Position numbers and translations under genes: made by a program. From Prochlorococcus sp. AG-347-M23 (GTDB taxonomy: Bacteria; Cyanobacteriota; Cyanobacteriia; PCC-6307; Cyanobiaceae): DNA of 64,000 nt. Numbering within the stretch: position 1 is the first letter of the stretch; every line of letters begins with the position of its first letter. The notes beneath the pieces were generated by a model, which was not told the DNA's origin, did no database searches, and worked only from the letters and a program-made list of their open reading frames with translations. The stretch covers positions 1 through 64,000 of the forward strand of contig QCCU01000001.1 in the NCBI GenBank assembly GCA_003278855.1. Reading direction: 5' to 3'. Positions 24,970 to 33,208 of this stretch are shown piece after piece.

Positions 24970-26742
24970 TTAAATTGGAATTTTATAAATTTCAGATATG
25001 AATTTCTTCCATAAATAAGCTGCATTACCACTAGATAATGTAGATTCCTTATTATCGTCGTAACCTATCCAGATCCCTGTTGTAAGGTTATCAATGGAAC
25101 CAATAAACCAGAGATCTTTATTTCCATCAGATGTTCCTGTTTTCCCATAAATTTTCTTTCCTTTTATGGAGGCTGCTTTTGAAGTGCCTTCTTTTACAGA
25201 TTTTTTAAGAAGTTTATTTATTTTCTTGTTTATTTTTAAATCTAATATTTTCTTGGAAATAGATTTGTTTTCCCAAATAGGCTTTTTTTTAAATGATTCT
25301 ATTTTTTCTATGATTTCAGGGCTTTGAATCTTACCATTATTGTTTATTGCTGAATATGCATTTGTGATGTTTAAAAGATTATCTCCGTAGGAGCCAATAG
25401 CTAATGATGGGAATTCCTCAAACTCTTGCTTGTAACCTAGTCCAAATGAATTCGCTAAATTAATAATATTTTTTAAGCCGATTTTTTTTGTTATTGATAT
25501 TGGAACGATATTTGATGAACTTTTAAATGATTCAATCAAAGATATTGAACCTCGATAGTCTTCTGAAAAATTTTTTGGGCAATAACTTTCCCAGCATGTT
25601 GGTAAGTCTTCAAATTTATCGCTTAATTTTATTCCCTCTATTAATGCAGCAGTATAAGGGATTATTTTAAAAGTAGAACCTAAAGGTCTTACAGATGAAA
25701 TCACTCTATTGTATTCATTAATTGATGGATGTTTGCTGGTTATCATTGTCCTAATTAGTCCTGTGTTTGATTCGATAGATAACAGAGCAAATTCAAGTTC
25801 TTTAGGCCCAGCATATCTTGATATTTGTTGACCTTTTTCTTGCCAATCTTTGTTTATAGAAGATTTAATTCTTAAAAACTTATAATCATTGTTACTTCCG
25901 ATTCTTTTATCTGTTTCCTGAAGAATAAAGTTAATTAGTAATTTATCATCTAAAAAATTTTCAGCTCTTTGATAATTTAATTTTATTTTTTCTTTAATAG
26001 CTTTATTCTTATTTGCAAGAGAAATATATCCATCAAAATACATTGATTCAAGAACTTTATTTCTATTTTTAATAGCTAGTTCTAAATTTTGATAAGGTGA
26101 ATAAATTGATGGAGCTGGAGCTAATCCTGCAATTAATGCGATCTCTGATAATGTCAATTCTTCTATAAATTTTCCAAAATAAACCTGGGCAGCCTCGTTT
26201 ATCCCATATGCTCCTGATCCTAGATAAATATTATTTAAATATATTTTTAAAATTTGATTTTTGTTATATCTAAATTCAAGTATGAGTGATATAAATATTT
26301 CTTTGATTTTTCTTTGAAAACTTAAATCATTATTTAGAAAAAGTAATCTAGCAACTTGTTGTGTAATCGTACTTCCTCCCTCTCTAACATAACCACTTCT
26401 AATATTTTGAATAAGGGCACGTGAAATACTTTTAAAATCTATTCCATTATGTTTATAAAATCTTTTATCCTCAGAAGATAGAAAAGAATGTTTAAGAAAA
26501 AATGGAATTTTATGATGACTATTATCTATTTCAAATTTGCGGCTTAATTTGCTTAGTATATTATTATCAGAAGATGATATTACATAAGAATATTTGGTTC
26601 CCCGAGACTTTTTATTATTAGATACGTCAAATTTTAAGGTACTAAATATTAGACTAAAAAAATAAAAAGATATTCCAGAAAAAATTAATATTGGAATTAT
26701 TAAAACAAAAGATTTGAATTTAATCTTTTGCACCTTAAGCAA
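24970..26742 (-). CDS. Class A penicillin-binding protein (glycosyltransferase/transpeptidase)
   Basis: 590 residues. There is one N-terminal membrane helix (about 10-35). The GT51 domain shows LSSEDKRFYKHNGID (catalytic Glu), REGGSTITQQVARLLFL and NNIYLGSGAYGINEAAQ. The transpeptidase domain has S356 in GSTFK, the SSN triad in SSSNIVP, and KTGTSDGNKDLWF. The protein builds and crosslinks peptidoglycan in the periplasm. It is shorter than E. coli PBP1a/1b because accessory domains are missing. Its start overlaps the end of chlG by 8 bases, so the two are coupled. Confidence 0.95.
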   Translation of the reverse strand: MLKVQKIKFKSFVLIIPILIFSGISFYFFSLIFSTLKFDVSNNKKSRGTKYSYVISSSDNNILSKLSRKFEIDNSHHKIPFFLKHSFLSSEDKRFYKHNGIDFKSISRALIQNIRSGYVREGGSTITQQVARLLFLNNDLSFQRKIKEIFISLILEFRYNKNQILKIYLNNIYLGSGAYGINEAAQVYFGKFIEELTLSEIALIAGLAPAPSIYSPYQNLELAIKNRNKVLESMYFDGYISLANKNKAIKEKIKLNYQRAENFLDDKLLINFILQETDKRIGSNNDYKFLRIKSSINKDWQEKGQQISRYAGPKELEFALLSIESNTGLIRTMITSKHPSINEYNRVISSVRPLGSTFKIIPYTAALIEGIKLSDKFEDLPTCWESYCPKNFSEDYRGSISLIESFKSSSNIVPISITKKIGLKNIINLANSFGLGYKQEFEEFPSLAIGSYGDNLLNITNAYSAINNNGKIQSPEIIEKIESFKKKPIWENKSISKKILDLKINKKINKLLKKSVKEGTSKAASIKGKKIYGKTGTSDGNKDLWFIGSIDNLTTGIWIGYDDNKESTLSSGNAAYLWKKFISEIYKIPI

Positions 26743-27682
26743 CTAAAAAACTATGTCCTATCGCTAAAGCTGTAACTAACATTCCAGTTATAAGGAACGG
26801 TTGGGCACTTGCTTGATATTTGACATCAAACTTTAGAGGATCTCTTAGTAACCACATATCTTGAAATGTAATTTGTGGAATTATCAATAAAACCAAAATT
26901 ACTGAGGCTAAATGTTGACCGATAATGACTAATACTACAACCATTGCTAATTGAAAAATGTCAATCAGTCCTGCACTTATTCTGCTTGCATTTTTAATTC
27001 CAAATACTACTGGTAGAGAATTTAAGCCTAGCTTTGAGTCTCCTTCAACACTTTTGAAATCATTAATAACAGCAATTCCAAGTCCTGAGAGGCTATAAGC
27101 AAGTGTTAGTATCGACGTCACGATAGTTAATTTGCCAAACAAGGCTTGTCCTGCCCACCAAGGTAAAGCTATATAAGATGCTCCTAATGCATAATTTCCA
27201 AGCCAACCATTCTGTTTTAATTTGAGTGGTGGAGCAGAATATATATAACTAACAAAGGAACCTCCTAATGCCAAAAGTAAGACGGAGGGGAAGCTGTGCT
27301 TAGCATATAAATCTAATAAAAAAGCAACTATTAAACCAGCTATAAGTAATACCCAGATTTGTATTTTTACATCTTTAATTGAAATTTTCCCAGAAGGAAT
27401 TGGTCTATTTGGTTCATTAATTGCATCAATTTCTTTATCAAAAAAATCATTTATGGTTTGGGTATAACCAGCCAGAAGTGGTCCGCTCATCAACATACAG
27501 GCTAATGAAGCTAAAACATTACTATATGTCCATTCAAAATTCCCACTTGCAGCTGCTCCACAAATAACTCCCCATATCAAAGGTATCCACGTTATAGGTT
27601 TCATTAACTGTATACGGAGTTTCCATATACTTGATGTTTCAGAGGCACCCTTAATTCCTAATAGTTGTTTTGGATCATTCAC
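26735..27682 (-). CDS. chlG: Chlorophyll synthase
   Basis: 315 residues. It is a UbiA-superfamily membrane prenyltransferase with about eight or nine spans. The first Asp-rich site is NDFFDKEIDAINEPNRPIPS (about 93) and the second is INDFKSVEGDSKLG (about 217). The sequence around ITWIPLIWGVICGAAASGNF is typical of ChlG. It attaches the phytyl or geranylgeranyl chain to chlorophyllide, the last step before incorporation into photosystems; in this genus the product is divinyl chlorophyll. The small DUF2862 gene lies 8 bases upstream, and the PBP gene overlaps its end. Confidence 0.96.
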   Translation of the reverse strand: MNDPKQLLGIKGASETSSIWKLRIQLMKPITWIPLIWGVICGAAASGNFEWTYSNVLASLACMLMSGPLLAGYTQTINDFFDKEIDAINEPNRPIPSGKISIKDVKIQIWVLLIAGLIVAFLLDLYAKHSFPSVLLLALGGSFVSYIYSAPPLKLKQNGWLGNYALGASYIALPWWAGQALFGKLTIVTSILTLAYSLSGLGIAVINDFKSVEGDSKLGLNSLPVVFGIKNASRISAGLIDIFQLAMVVVLVIIGQHLASVILVLLIIPQITFQDMWLLRDPLKFDVKYQASAQPFLITGMLVTALAIGHSFLVA

Positions 27683-27690
27683 TTTACTCT

Positions 27691-27915
27691 TTAACCTTTC
27701 TCAATTTCTTCTGGGAAAAACCAATTTTGCTCACCATTCTGAAATTTTGCGGTGATGCCAATACTTCTGCCGTCTGTCATTTTATAGCCTGTTATTACGG
27801 CTTTAGGATTCGCGGATATTTGATCGATTAATTTAGCTGGTAGTCTATCTTTTACTTTGTTAATGTTAATTTTGATTTTACTACCGATTTTGGGTAATAA
27901 TTTTGTTTCAGCCAT
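27691..27915 (-). CDS. DUF2862 small protein
   Basis: 74 residues, basic and soluble. The core KIGSKIKININKVKDRLPAK and a C-terminal ITAKFQNGEQNWFFPEEIE look like a small beta-barrel-type fold. It matches the DUF2862 family of cyanobacteria and plastid-bearing organisms; the function is unknown. It is the first gene of the DUF2862-chlG-PBP run, 60 bases from the divergent hisF gene. Confidence 0.85.
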   Translation of the reverse strand: MAETKLLPKIGSKIKININKVKDRLPAKLIDQISANPKAVITGYKMTDGRSIGITAKFQNGEQNWFFPEEIEKG

Positions 27916-27974
27916 AAGAGGTAAAATGGAAGCTATTATGCAAGATTAACAGCATTTGGACAATTTTTACTAAA

Positions 27975-28745
27975 ATGGTAGCTCTTCGTTTAATTCCTTG
28001 TTTAGATGTCGCCCATGGCAGAGTGGTTAAAGGCGTAAATTTTGTTAACTTGAGAGACTCAGGCGATCCTGTTGAATTGGCTTGTAGGTATTCTGATGAG
28101 GGCGCAGATGAATTAGTATTCTTAGATATTAGAGCTAGTGTAGAAAATAGAAATACATTAGTTGACCTTGTCTCAAGGACCGCAAAATCAGTAAAAATCC
28201 CATTTACAGTAGGTGGTGGAATAGATTCTGTTTCTTCAATTAATGATCTTTTAAGAGCTGGCGCGGACAAAGTGAGTTTGAATTCCTCAGCCGTAAGAAA
28301 TCCCGATTTAATTTCTGAAAGTTCTAGAGAATTTGGTAATCAATGTATCGTGATAGCAATTGATGCTAAAAGAAAAGTTAATAAGACTGATGAATGGGAG
28401 GTATATGTAAAAGGAGGGAGAGAAAATACTGGAATAGATGTATTAAGTTGGGCAAAGAAAGTTGAGGAGTTAGGCGCAGGGGAAATTTTGCTTACTTCAA
28501 TGGATGGTGATGGCACGCAGAGTGGATATGATTTACATCTGACTAAATCTGTTGCCAATATTGTTAACATCCCATTGATTGCTTCTGGAGGAGCTGGTTC
28601 TTTAGAAGATATCTATGATGTTTTCAATGAGGGCAGGGCATCTGCCGCACTTTTAGCATCATTACTTCATGATAAGAAACTGACTTTAAAAGAAATAAAA
28701 ACTTTTCTACTTGAAAAAAAACTTCCAATTAGACCATATGAATAA
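27975..28745 (+). CDS. hisF: Imidazole glycerol phosphate synthase subunit HisF
   Basis: 256 residues, a TIM barrel. The first catalytic Asp lies in [13 protein letters not shown] (D11), the second in VIAIDAKRK (about 130), and phosphate sites are GGGID (about 82) and ASGGAGS (about 202). HisF closes the imidazole ring with ammonia from HisH in histidine synthesis and releases AICAR to purine synthesis. hisH is not beside it. A short stretch near 28015 resembles a tRNA D-arm but is ordinary HisF coding sequence. Confidence 0.97.
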   Translation: MVALRLIPCLDVAHGRVVKGVNFVNLRDSGDPVELACRYSDEGADELVFLDIRASVENRNTLVDLVSRTAKSVKIPFTVGGGIDSVSSINDLLRAGADKVSLNSSAVRNPDLISESSREFGNQCIVIAIDAKRKVNKTDEWEVYVKGGRENTGIDVLSWAKKVEELGAGEILLTSMDGDGTQSGYDLHLTKSVANIVNIPLIASGGAGSLEDIYDVFNEGRASAALLASLLHDKKLTLKEIKTFLLEKKLPIRPYE

Positions 28746-28789
28746 AAAATTAATTTAATCCCCAAAAGAAATAAGTTTAAAATTTAAAA

Positions 28790-29491
28790 ATGAAATTCAC
28801 AAAAACTATCGAAGTCAAAAATATATTTAATAAAATTTCTTATAAATATGACTTTTTAAATAATTTATTAAGTTTTGGACTGCACAGATTATGGAAAAGG
28901 AAATTAGTTAATTTATTGGAACCTCTAAATGGTGAAGATTGGGCTGATTTGTGCTGTGGAACCGGAGATTTGGCATTCTTAATTTCTGAGAGAGTTAGTC
29001 CAATGGGCTCAATTACTGGAATTGACAGTGCAGATGACATCTTAAATATTGCAAAGAAAAAATCAGAGCTAAAAAAAAATAAATTTATTAAGTGGGAAAT
29101 TCAAGATGTATTGGAAATTAATGATTATTCAAGAAATTTTGATGGGATTTGCATGTCATATGGACTAAGAAACTTGAATAATGTTGAAGAAGGAATAAAA
29201 AAAGTTTTCTATCTTTTGAAAGATAAAGGAAGGGCGGGATTTTTGGATTTTAATCACTCAACAAAAAGTTCTTTATCAAATATTTTTCAGAAAATTTATT
29301 TGAGATATATTGTAGTAACCATTTCGCGTCTTTTTAATTTAGGTCCAGAGTACGCATATATTGAAAAAAGTATAAGAAATTTTCCTAAGAAAAATGAGCT
29401 TATAAATATTGCTAAGGAAGTTGGATTTAAAAAAGCTGAATATAGGACAATTTTGGGGGGACAAATGGGAATACTAATTTTAACTAAATAA
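28790..29491 (+). CDS. menG: Demethylphylloquinone methyltransferase (UbiE/MenG family)
   Basis: 233 residues. FNKISYKYDFLNNLLSFGLH opens the UbiE family signature, followed by the SAM loop WADLCCGTGDLAFLI (about 51) and CMSYGLRNLNNVEEG (about 118). The C-terminal GGQMGILILTK is typical. In cyanobacteria it methylates demethylphylloquinone, giving the phylloquinone cofactor of photosystem I. It starts 44 bases after hisF and ends 5 bases before the convergent DUF721 gene. Confidence 0.93.
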   Translation: MKFTKTIEVKNIFNKISYKYDFLNNLLSFGLHRLWKRKLVNLLEPLNGEDWADLCCGTGDLAFLISERVSPMGSITGIDSADDILNIAKKKSELKKNKFIKWEIQDVLEINDYSRNFDGICMSYGLRNLNNVEEGIKKVFYLLKDKGRAGFLDFNHSTKSSLSNIFQKIYLRYIVVTISRLFNLGPEYAYIEKSIRNFPKKNELINIAKEVGFKKAEYRTILGGQMGILILTK

Positions 29492-29496
29492 AGAAT

Positions 29497-29982
29497 CTAG
29501 TTATTTATTTTTCTCCAACAAAAAGAACACTTGCCCCATCTTTTGATTTCGCCCTCAGGAGTAGGAGAATTACAGAGAGTACAAATGATCATATTATTTT
29601 GATAGATTCTGCTTGGATGCTTTGCCCAAACTATCTTTGCATTAGTAGCTTTGATATTTTTATTTTTAATTTCATAATTTTGTATTATTTTTATTTCATT
29701 TAAATTTATTCCAATTTTCTCTATTCTCTCTTTTAATTTATGTTTGTTATAGATTAAAGCTTGACGCCACTGTGGATGATTTACTGCAATAGTAAGTATT
29801 TTCTTTTCAATATTTAATGGTTTGCATTCTTGAAATAGTTCCAAACCGATTAATTTCTTCCAGTTTTCGTTAATTTTAGAAAGCTTATCTAAGTCTTCCC
29901 ATGATTTTTTGAAATTATCAAGACAATTTTTTAATGGATGTGGATTCCTTTTATTCACTATTAGCAAATACTTATTGTCCAA
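29497..29982 (-). CDS. DUF721 (DciA-like) protein with C-terminal zinc finger
   Basis: 161 residues. The DUF721 domain is at about 12-105 (NWKKLIGLELFQECKPL, then LTIAVNHPQWRQALIYNKHKL). The C-terminus has CTLCNSPTPEGEIKRWGKCS followed by FCWRK, a CxxC pair set that probably binds zinc. DUF721 proteins include DciA, the replicative helicase operator of many bacteria. That this copy loads DnaB is inference; the added zinc finger is a distinguishing feature and could be for DNA binding. It is divergent from birA, 75 bases apart. Confidence 0.82.
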   Translation of the reverse strand: MDNKYLLIVNKRNPHPLKNCLDNFKKSWEDLDKLSKINENWKKLIGLELFQECKPLNIEKKILTIAVNHPQWRQALIYNKHKLKERIEKIGINLNEIKIIQNYEIKNKNIKATNAKIVWAKHPSRIYQNNMIICTLCNSPTPEGEIKRWGKCSFCWRKINN

Positions 29983-30057
29983 TTTGTAAAAATTTACTGA
30001 TTAAGATTAAAGTTAATCTAAACTTAAAAAAGATGCTCGTTTTTTAATAAAGAATTT

Positions 30058-30807
30058 GTGAAAGTTATTGGATCTGCAGCTAAGACAGTTTTTTATTTAA
30101 AAAAAATTCAGGGTCAATATCCAAGCTGGAGACTTCTTTACAAAATCAAATGTAAAAGTACTGAAAATGAGTTAACAAACATTCTTGGATATTCTGAAAT
30201 AAAGAAAAACAAGCCAGTAGCGATAATCGCAAGAGAACAGTTCTCAGGGTGTGGACAAAACTCAAAAACTTGGGTTTCTCCAAATGGCGGGATTTGGTTA
30301 AGTGCCGCTTACCCAATATTTTCAAAAGAATTTGCAAGTCAAATATTTAATTTGTCTTTAGGTATTAAGTTATGTGAAATGCTTAGAGAAGAGAATATAA
30401 ATGTTTGTTTGAAATGGCCAAATGATATTTTTTTTGGTTCAAAAAAGTTGATTGGATTTTTACCAAGGGTGATAACAAGAGGCAAAGAAATTATCTATGT
30501 AAGAGTAGGACTTGGCATGAATATTTTAAATTACACTCCATCAGAGGGTATTTCATTATCAAAAGTACTTCAAACTAAGAATATTAATCAACATTATTGG
30601 ACAGCTAAAGTTCTTAAAGCTTTTTATGATTCAATTGAATCTAATAAGAAGAAAGAATATGTGATTAAATCTGCAAATAAGTTTCTTACTAAAAGTTTTT
30701 TACCTAGTGGTTATTGTCCTCATATATGGAAAATTAAAGATATTGATTCCAATGGCAATTTAAGAATTGAAAATGAAACTGAACTGAAGGTTATTAGAAG
30801 GTTTTGA
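30058..30807 (+). CDS. birA: Biotin--[acetyl-CoA-carboxylase] ligase
   Basis: 249 residues from GTG at 30058. Motifs are AREQFSGCGQNSKTWVSP (about 57, the adenylate loop, where GRGR is changed to SGCGQ), GGIWLSAAYP, and CLKWPNDIFFGSKKLIGFL (about 117). There is no N-terminal helix-turn-helix, so this is a single-function ligase and not a biotin-operon repressor. It activates biotin and attaches it to the carboxyl carrier protein of acetyl-CoA carboxylase. The altered adenylate loop is unusual. The convergent ABC ATPase gene ends 2 bases downstream. Confidence 0.9.
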   Translation: MKVIGSAAKTVFYLKKIQGQYPSWRLLYKIKCKSTENELTNILGYSEIKKNKPVAIIAREQFSGCGQNSKTWVSPNGGIWLSAAYPIFSKEFASQIFNLSLGIKLCEMLREENINVCLKWPNDIFFGSKKLIGFLPRVITRGKEIIYVRVGLGMNILNYTPSEGISLSKVLQTKNINQHYWTAKVLKAFYDSIESNKKKEYVIKSANKFLTKSFLPSGYCPHIWKIKDIDSNGNLRIENETELKVIRRF

Positions 30808-30809
30808 AT

Positions 30810-31496
30810 TTAATTTACTTTTAATTCAACTATTCTTCCATCCTTAAATTTGGCAATTTTTTTTGCGCGATTTGCTACTTCATCTTCATGAGTAACTAAA
30901 ACTATAGTTATTCCAGATTCATGGAGCTTGTCAAAAAGATCTAATACATCTTCAGTGGTTTTTGAATCTAGTGCTCCAGTAGGTTCGTCTGCCAACAAAA
31001 TTGCAGGTTTATTGATAATAGCCCTCGCAATAGCAACTCTTTGTTGTTGACCTCCGGATAATTGGTTTGGACGATTATTCATCCTTTCTGAAAGGCCAAC
31101 TTTTTTTAAGGCAGTCTTGCCTCGCTCTAATCTTTGTTCAGGATCAATACCAGCATAAATCATAGGCAAAGTTACGTTTTCAAGTGCAGTGGCGTCTGAT
31201 AGAAGATGAAATTGTTGAAAAACGAAGCCTAATTTTTGGTTACGTATTTCCGCGAGCTCATCATCAGATAAATTCTCAACAGGAATTCCATTTAATTTAT
31301 AAATACCTTCAGATGGTCTATCTAAACATCCAATAATATTCATAGCTGTACTTTTACCTGAGCCACTAGCTCCCATTACAGCTAAATAATCACCTTTATA
31401 AATTTCTAAGTTTATGCTGTCTAAGGCTTTAACGGTTAGATCCTCTTTCCCATATGTTTTAGATATATTTTCTAAACTCGCGACTTTCTTAGACAT
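30810..31496 (-). CDS. ABC transporter ATP-binding protein, LolD/MacB/DevA type
   Basis: 228 residues. Walker A is MGASGSGKSTAMN (about 40), the signature is NQLSGGQQQRVAIARAI (about 143), and Walker B is AILLADEPTGALDS (about 165). The sequence EISLEN-like N-terminus and the short length belong to the MacB/LolD/DevA subfamily, which powers lipoprotein release or export of glycolipid-type substrates. No permease is adjacent; it stands 16 bases after the ndhB stop on the same strand, so it may be read from the ndhB promoter. Confidence 0.92.
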   Translation of the reverse strand: MSKKVASLENISKTYGKEDLTVKALDSINLEIYKGDYLAVMGASGSGKSTAMNIIGCLDRPSEGIYKLNGIPVENLSDDELAEIRNQKLGFVFQQFHLLSDATALENVTLPMIYAGIDPEQRLERGKTALKKVGLSERMNNRPNQLSGGQQQRVAIARAIINKPAILLADEPTGALDSKTTEDVLDLFDKLHESGITIVLVTHEDEVANRAKKIAKFKDGRIVELKVN

Positions 31497-31512
31497 TTTT
31501 TAAATAATTCTT

Positions 31513-33033
31513 CTAGGAAATATTGTTTGCTGTAGCAATAATATCTTGTAAGAAAGGAGTTTCTGAAACTGCTGTATTAGCTAATTTAAAAAGAGGATTG
31601 GACAGGATTCCTCCAAGAGCAGTTACTGCGACACAAGTATAAAGTGCAATCCTCAAGGGTGGTAATCCTACAATTCCCCAATTAATTTCAGGATATGATT
31701 TGACTATTTCAGAAGCTTCCTGTGGTTCTTTAACTACCATCATTTTTATCACTGAAATGTAGTAATAAATAGATATTACTGAAGTTACTAATCCAACTAT
31801 TACTAATAGATATTGATGATTTTCCCAACCTGCAAAGAACAAGTATATCTTTCCAAAAAATCCTAACATTGGAGGTAAACCTCCAAGAGATAGAAGGCAA
31901 AGGCTTAATCCTAATGTAATGAGAGGATCTTTTTGGTAAAGTCCTGAGTAATCGAGAATTCTGTCAGAACCAGTTCTTAGTGAGAAAAGTATTACACAAG
32001 AAAATGCACCTAAATTCATAAACAAATATGCAGCCAAATATAAAACAGCTGCTGATAAACCATCTTGTGTGCCAGATACTATTCCAATCATTACGAATCC
32101 GGCTTGTCCAATAGAACTGTAAGCTAGCATCCTTTTCATTGAGGTTTGAGCTAGAGCTACAATATTTCCTAGAGCCATGCTCAATATGGCCAAAATGGTA
32201 AATAAAAGTTTCCATTCTTCGTTAAAAGAAGAGAAAGTCGTGATTAATATTCTTATTGCAAATGCAAAGCCCGCTGTTTTTGAACCGACAGATAAAAAAG
32301 CCACTACAGGTGTAGGTGAACCCTCATATACATCAGGAGTCCATTGATGAAAGGGAACAGCCGCAATTTTAAATGCAACTGTTGATAAGACAAATACAAG
32401 AGCTAGTGATGTAATAAAGGATGGCTTATTGATAATCTCTAAGCCTATTGTCGCTAAGTTTGTTGAACCACTTAACCCATAAAGAAAAGAGGATCCATAC
32501 AAATAGACAGCAGCAGCCGCTGATCCAACAAGGAGGTATTTTAAGGCCGCTTCTGAACTTCTTGGATCTCTCTTGAGGTAACCAGAAAGTAAGTAACTTG
32601 CTACAGATAAAGTTTCCAGAGATATAAATACGCTAATAAGGTCAGTAGATCCACACAAAAGCATTGCTCCAAGGGTGGCCGAAAGAACTATCGCGGCAAA
32701 CTCGCCAATTGGGCTACCACTTTGTTCTGTGTATCGCCAACTTATAAGTAAAGATACTAATGTTGATAAAGAAATTATTGCTCTAAATGCGATTGCCAAA
32801 TTATCTGAATTAAAGGACCCAAGAAATGCGCTTTCTACCGGATTACTCCATTGCAATGCCAAACTAATAAGAGAGCTGCCAATTGATAAATAACAAATTA
32901 TTGGGGCCCATTTTGATGCAGTTTTTTCTCCAGCTAAATCTACAAGAAGTGTTCCAACGATACCTAATAAAATAAAAGCCTCTGGAATAATGGCTTGAGC
33001 ATTTAAATTAATTGTAAAGATTTCGTTGGGCAC
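31513..33033 (-). CDS. ndhB: NAD(P)H-quinone oxidoreductase subunit 2 (NDH-1)
   Basis: 506 residues with about 14 membrane helices. Antiporter-like family blocks include [20 protein letters not shown] (about 127), [16 protein letters not shown] (about 235), [18 protein letters not shown] (about 305) and [17 protein letters not shown] (about 384). NdhB is a proton-pumping subunit of the thylakoid NDH-1 complex, used in cyclic electron flow and respiration. The length is normal. It is divergent from topA across a 175-base gap. Confidence 0.97.
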   Translation of the reverse strand: MPNEIFTINLNAQAIIPEAFILLGIVGTLLVDLAGEKTASKWAPIICYLSIGSSLISLALQWSNPVESAFLGSFNSDNLAIAFRAIISLSTLVSLLISWRYTEQSGSPIGEFAAIVLSATLGAMLLCGSTDLISVFISLETLSVASYLLSGYLKRDPRSSEAALKYLLVGSAAAAVYLYGSSFLYGLSGSTNLATIGLEIINKPSFITSLALVFVLSTVAFKIAAVPFHQWTPDVYEGSPTPVVAFLSVGSKTAGFAFAIRILITTFSSFNEEWKLLFTILAILSMALGNIVALAQTSMKRMLAYSSIGQAGFVMIGIVSGTQDGLSAAVLYLAAYLFMNLGAFSCVILFSLRTGSDRILDYSGLYQKDPLITLGLSLCLLSLGGLPPMLGFFGKIYLFFAGWENHQYLLVIVGLVTSVISIYYYISVIKMMVVKEPQEASEIVKSYPEINWGIVGLPPLRIALYTCVAVTALGGILSNPLFKLANTAVSETPFLQDIIATANNIS

Positions 33034-33208
33034 TTTATTAAATTGGATTAAATTAGATGTTTGATTGTAAGGGTCTAAGAGTTAATCTTAACTTGATTAT
33101 AATTTGTGGGTATGATTTTTGAAATTTTAAGAAGAAATTACTTGAAAAAGCTTCAAATAATCATAATATGCCCTAACTGAACAAAAACACCAATTTTTGA
33201 AATAAACC

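Noticed and set aside
28010..28040. tRNA-like string (resembles the 5' arm and D-arm of a serine tRNA: GGCAGAGTGGTTAAAGGCG)
   Set aside because: It lies inside hisF and encodes the conserved HGRVVKGV segment after the catalytic Asp; no acceptor stem, anticodon arm or T-arm follows at tRNA spacing.
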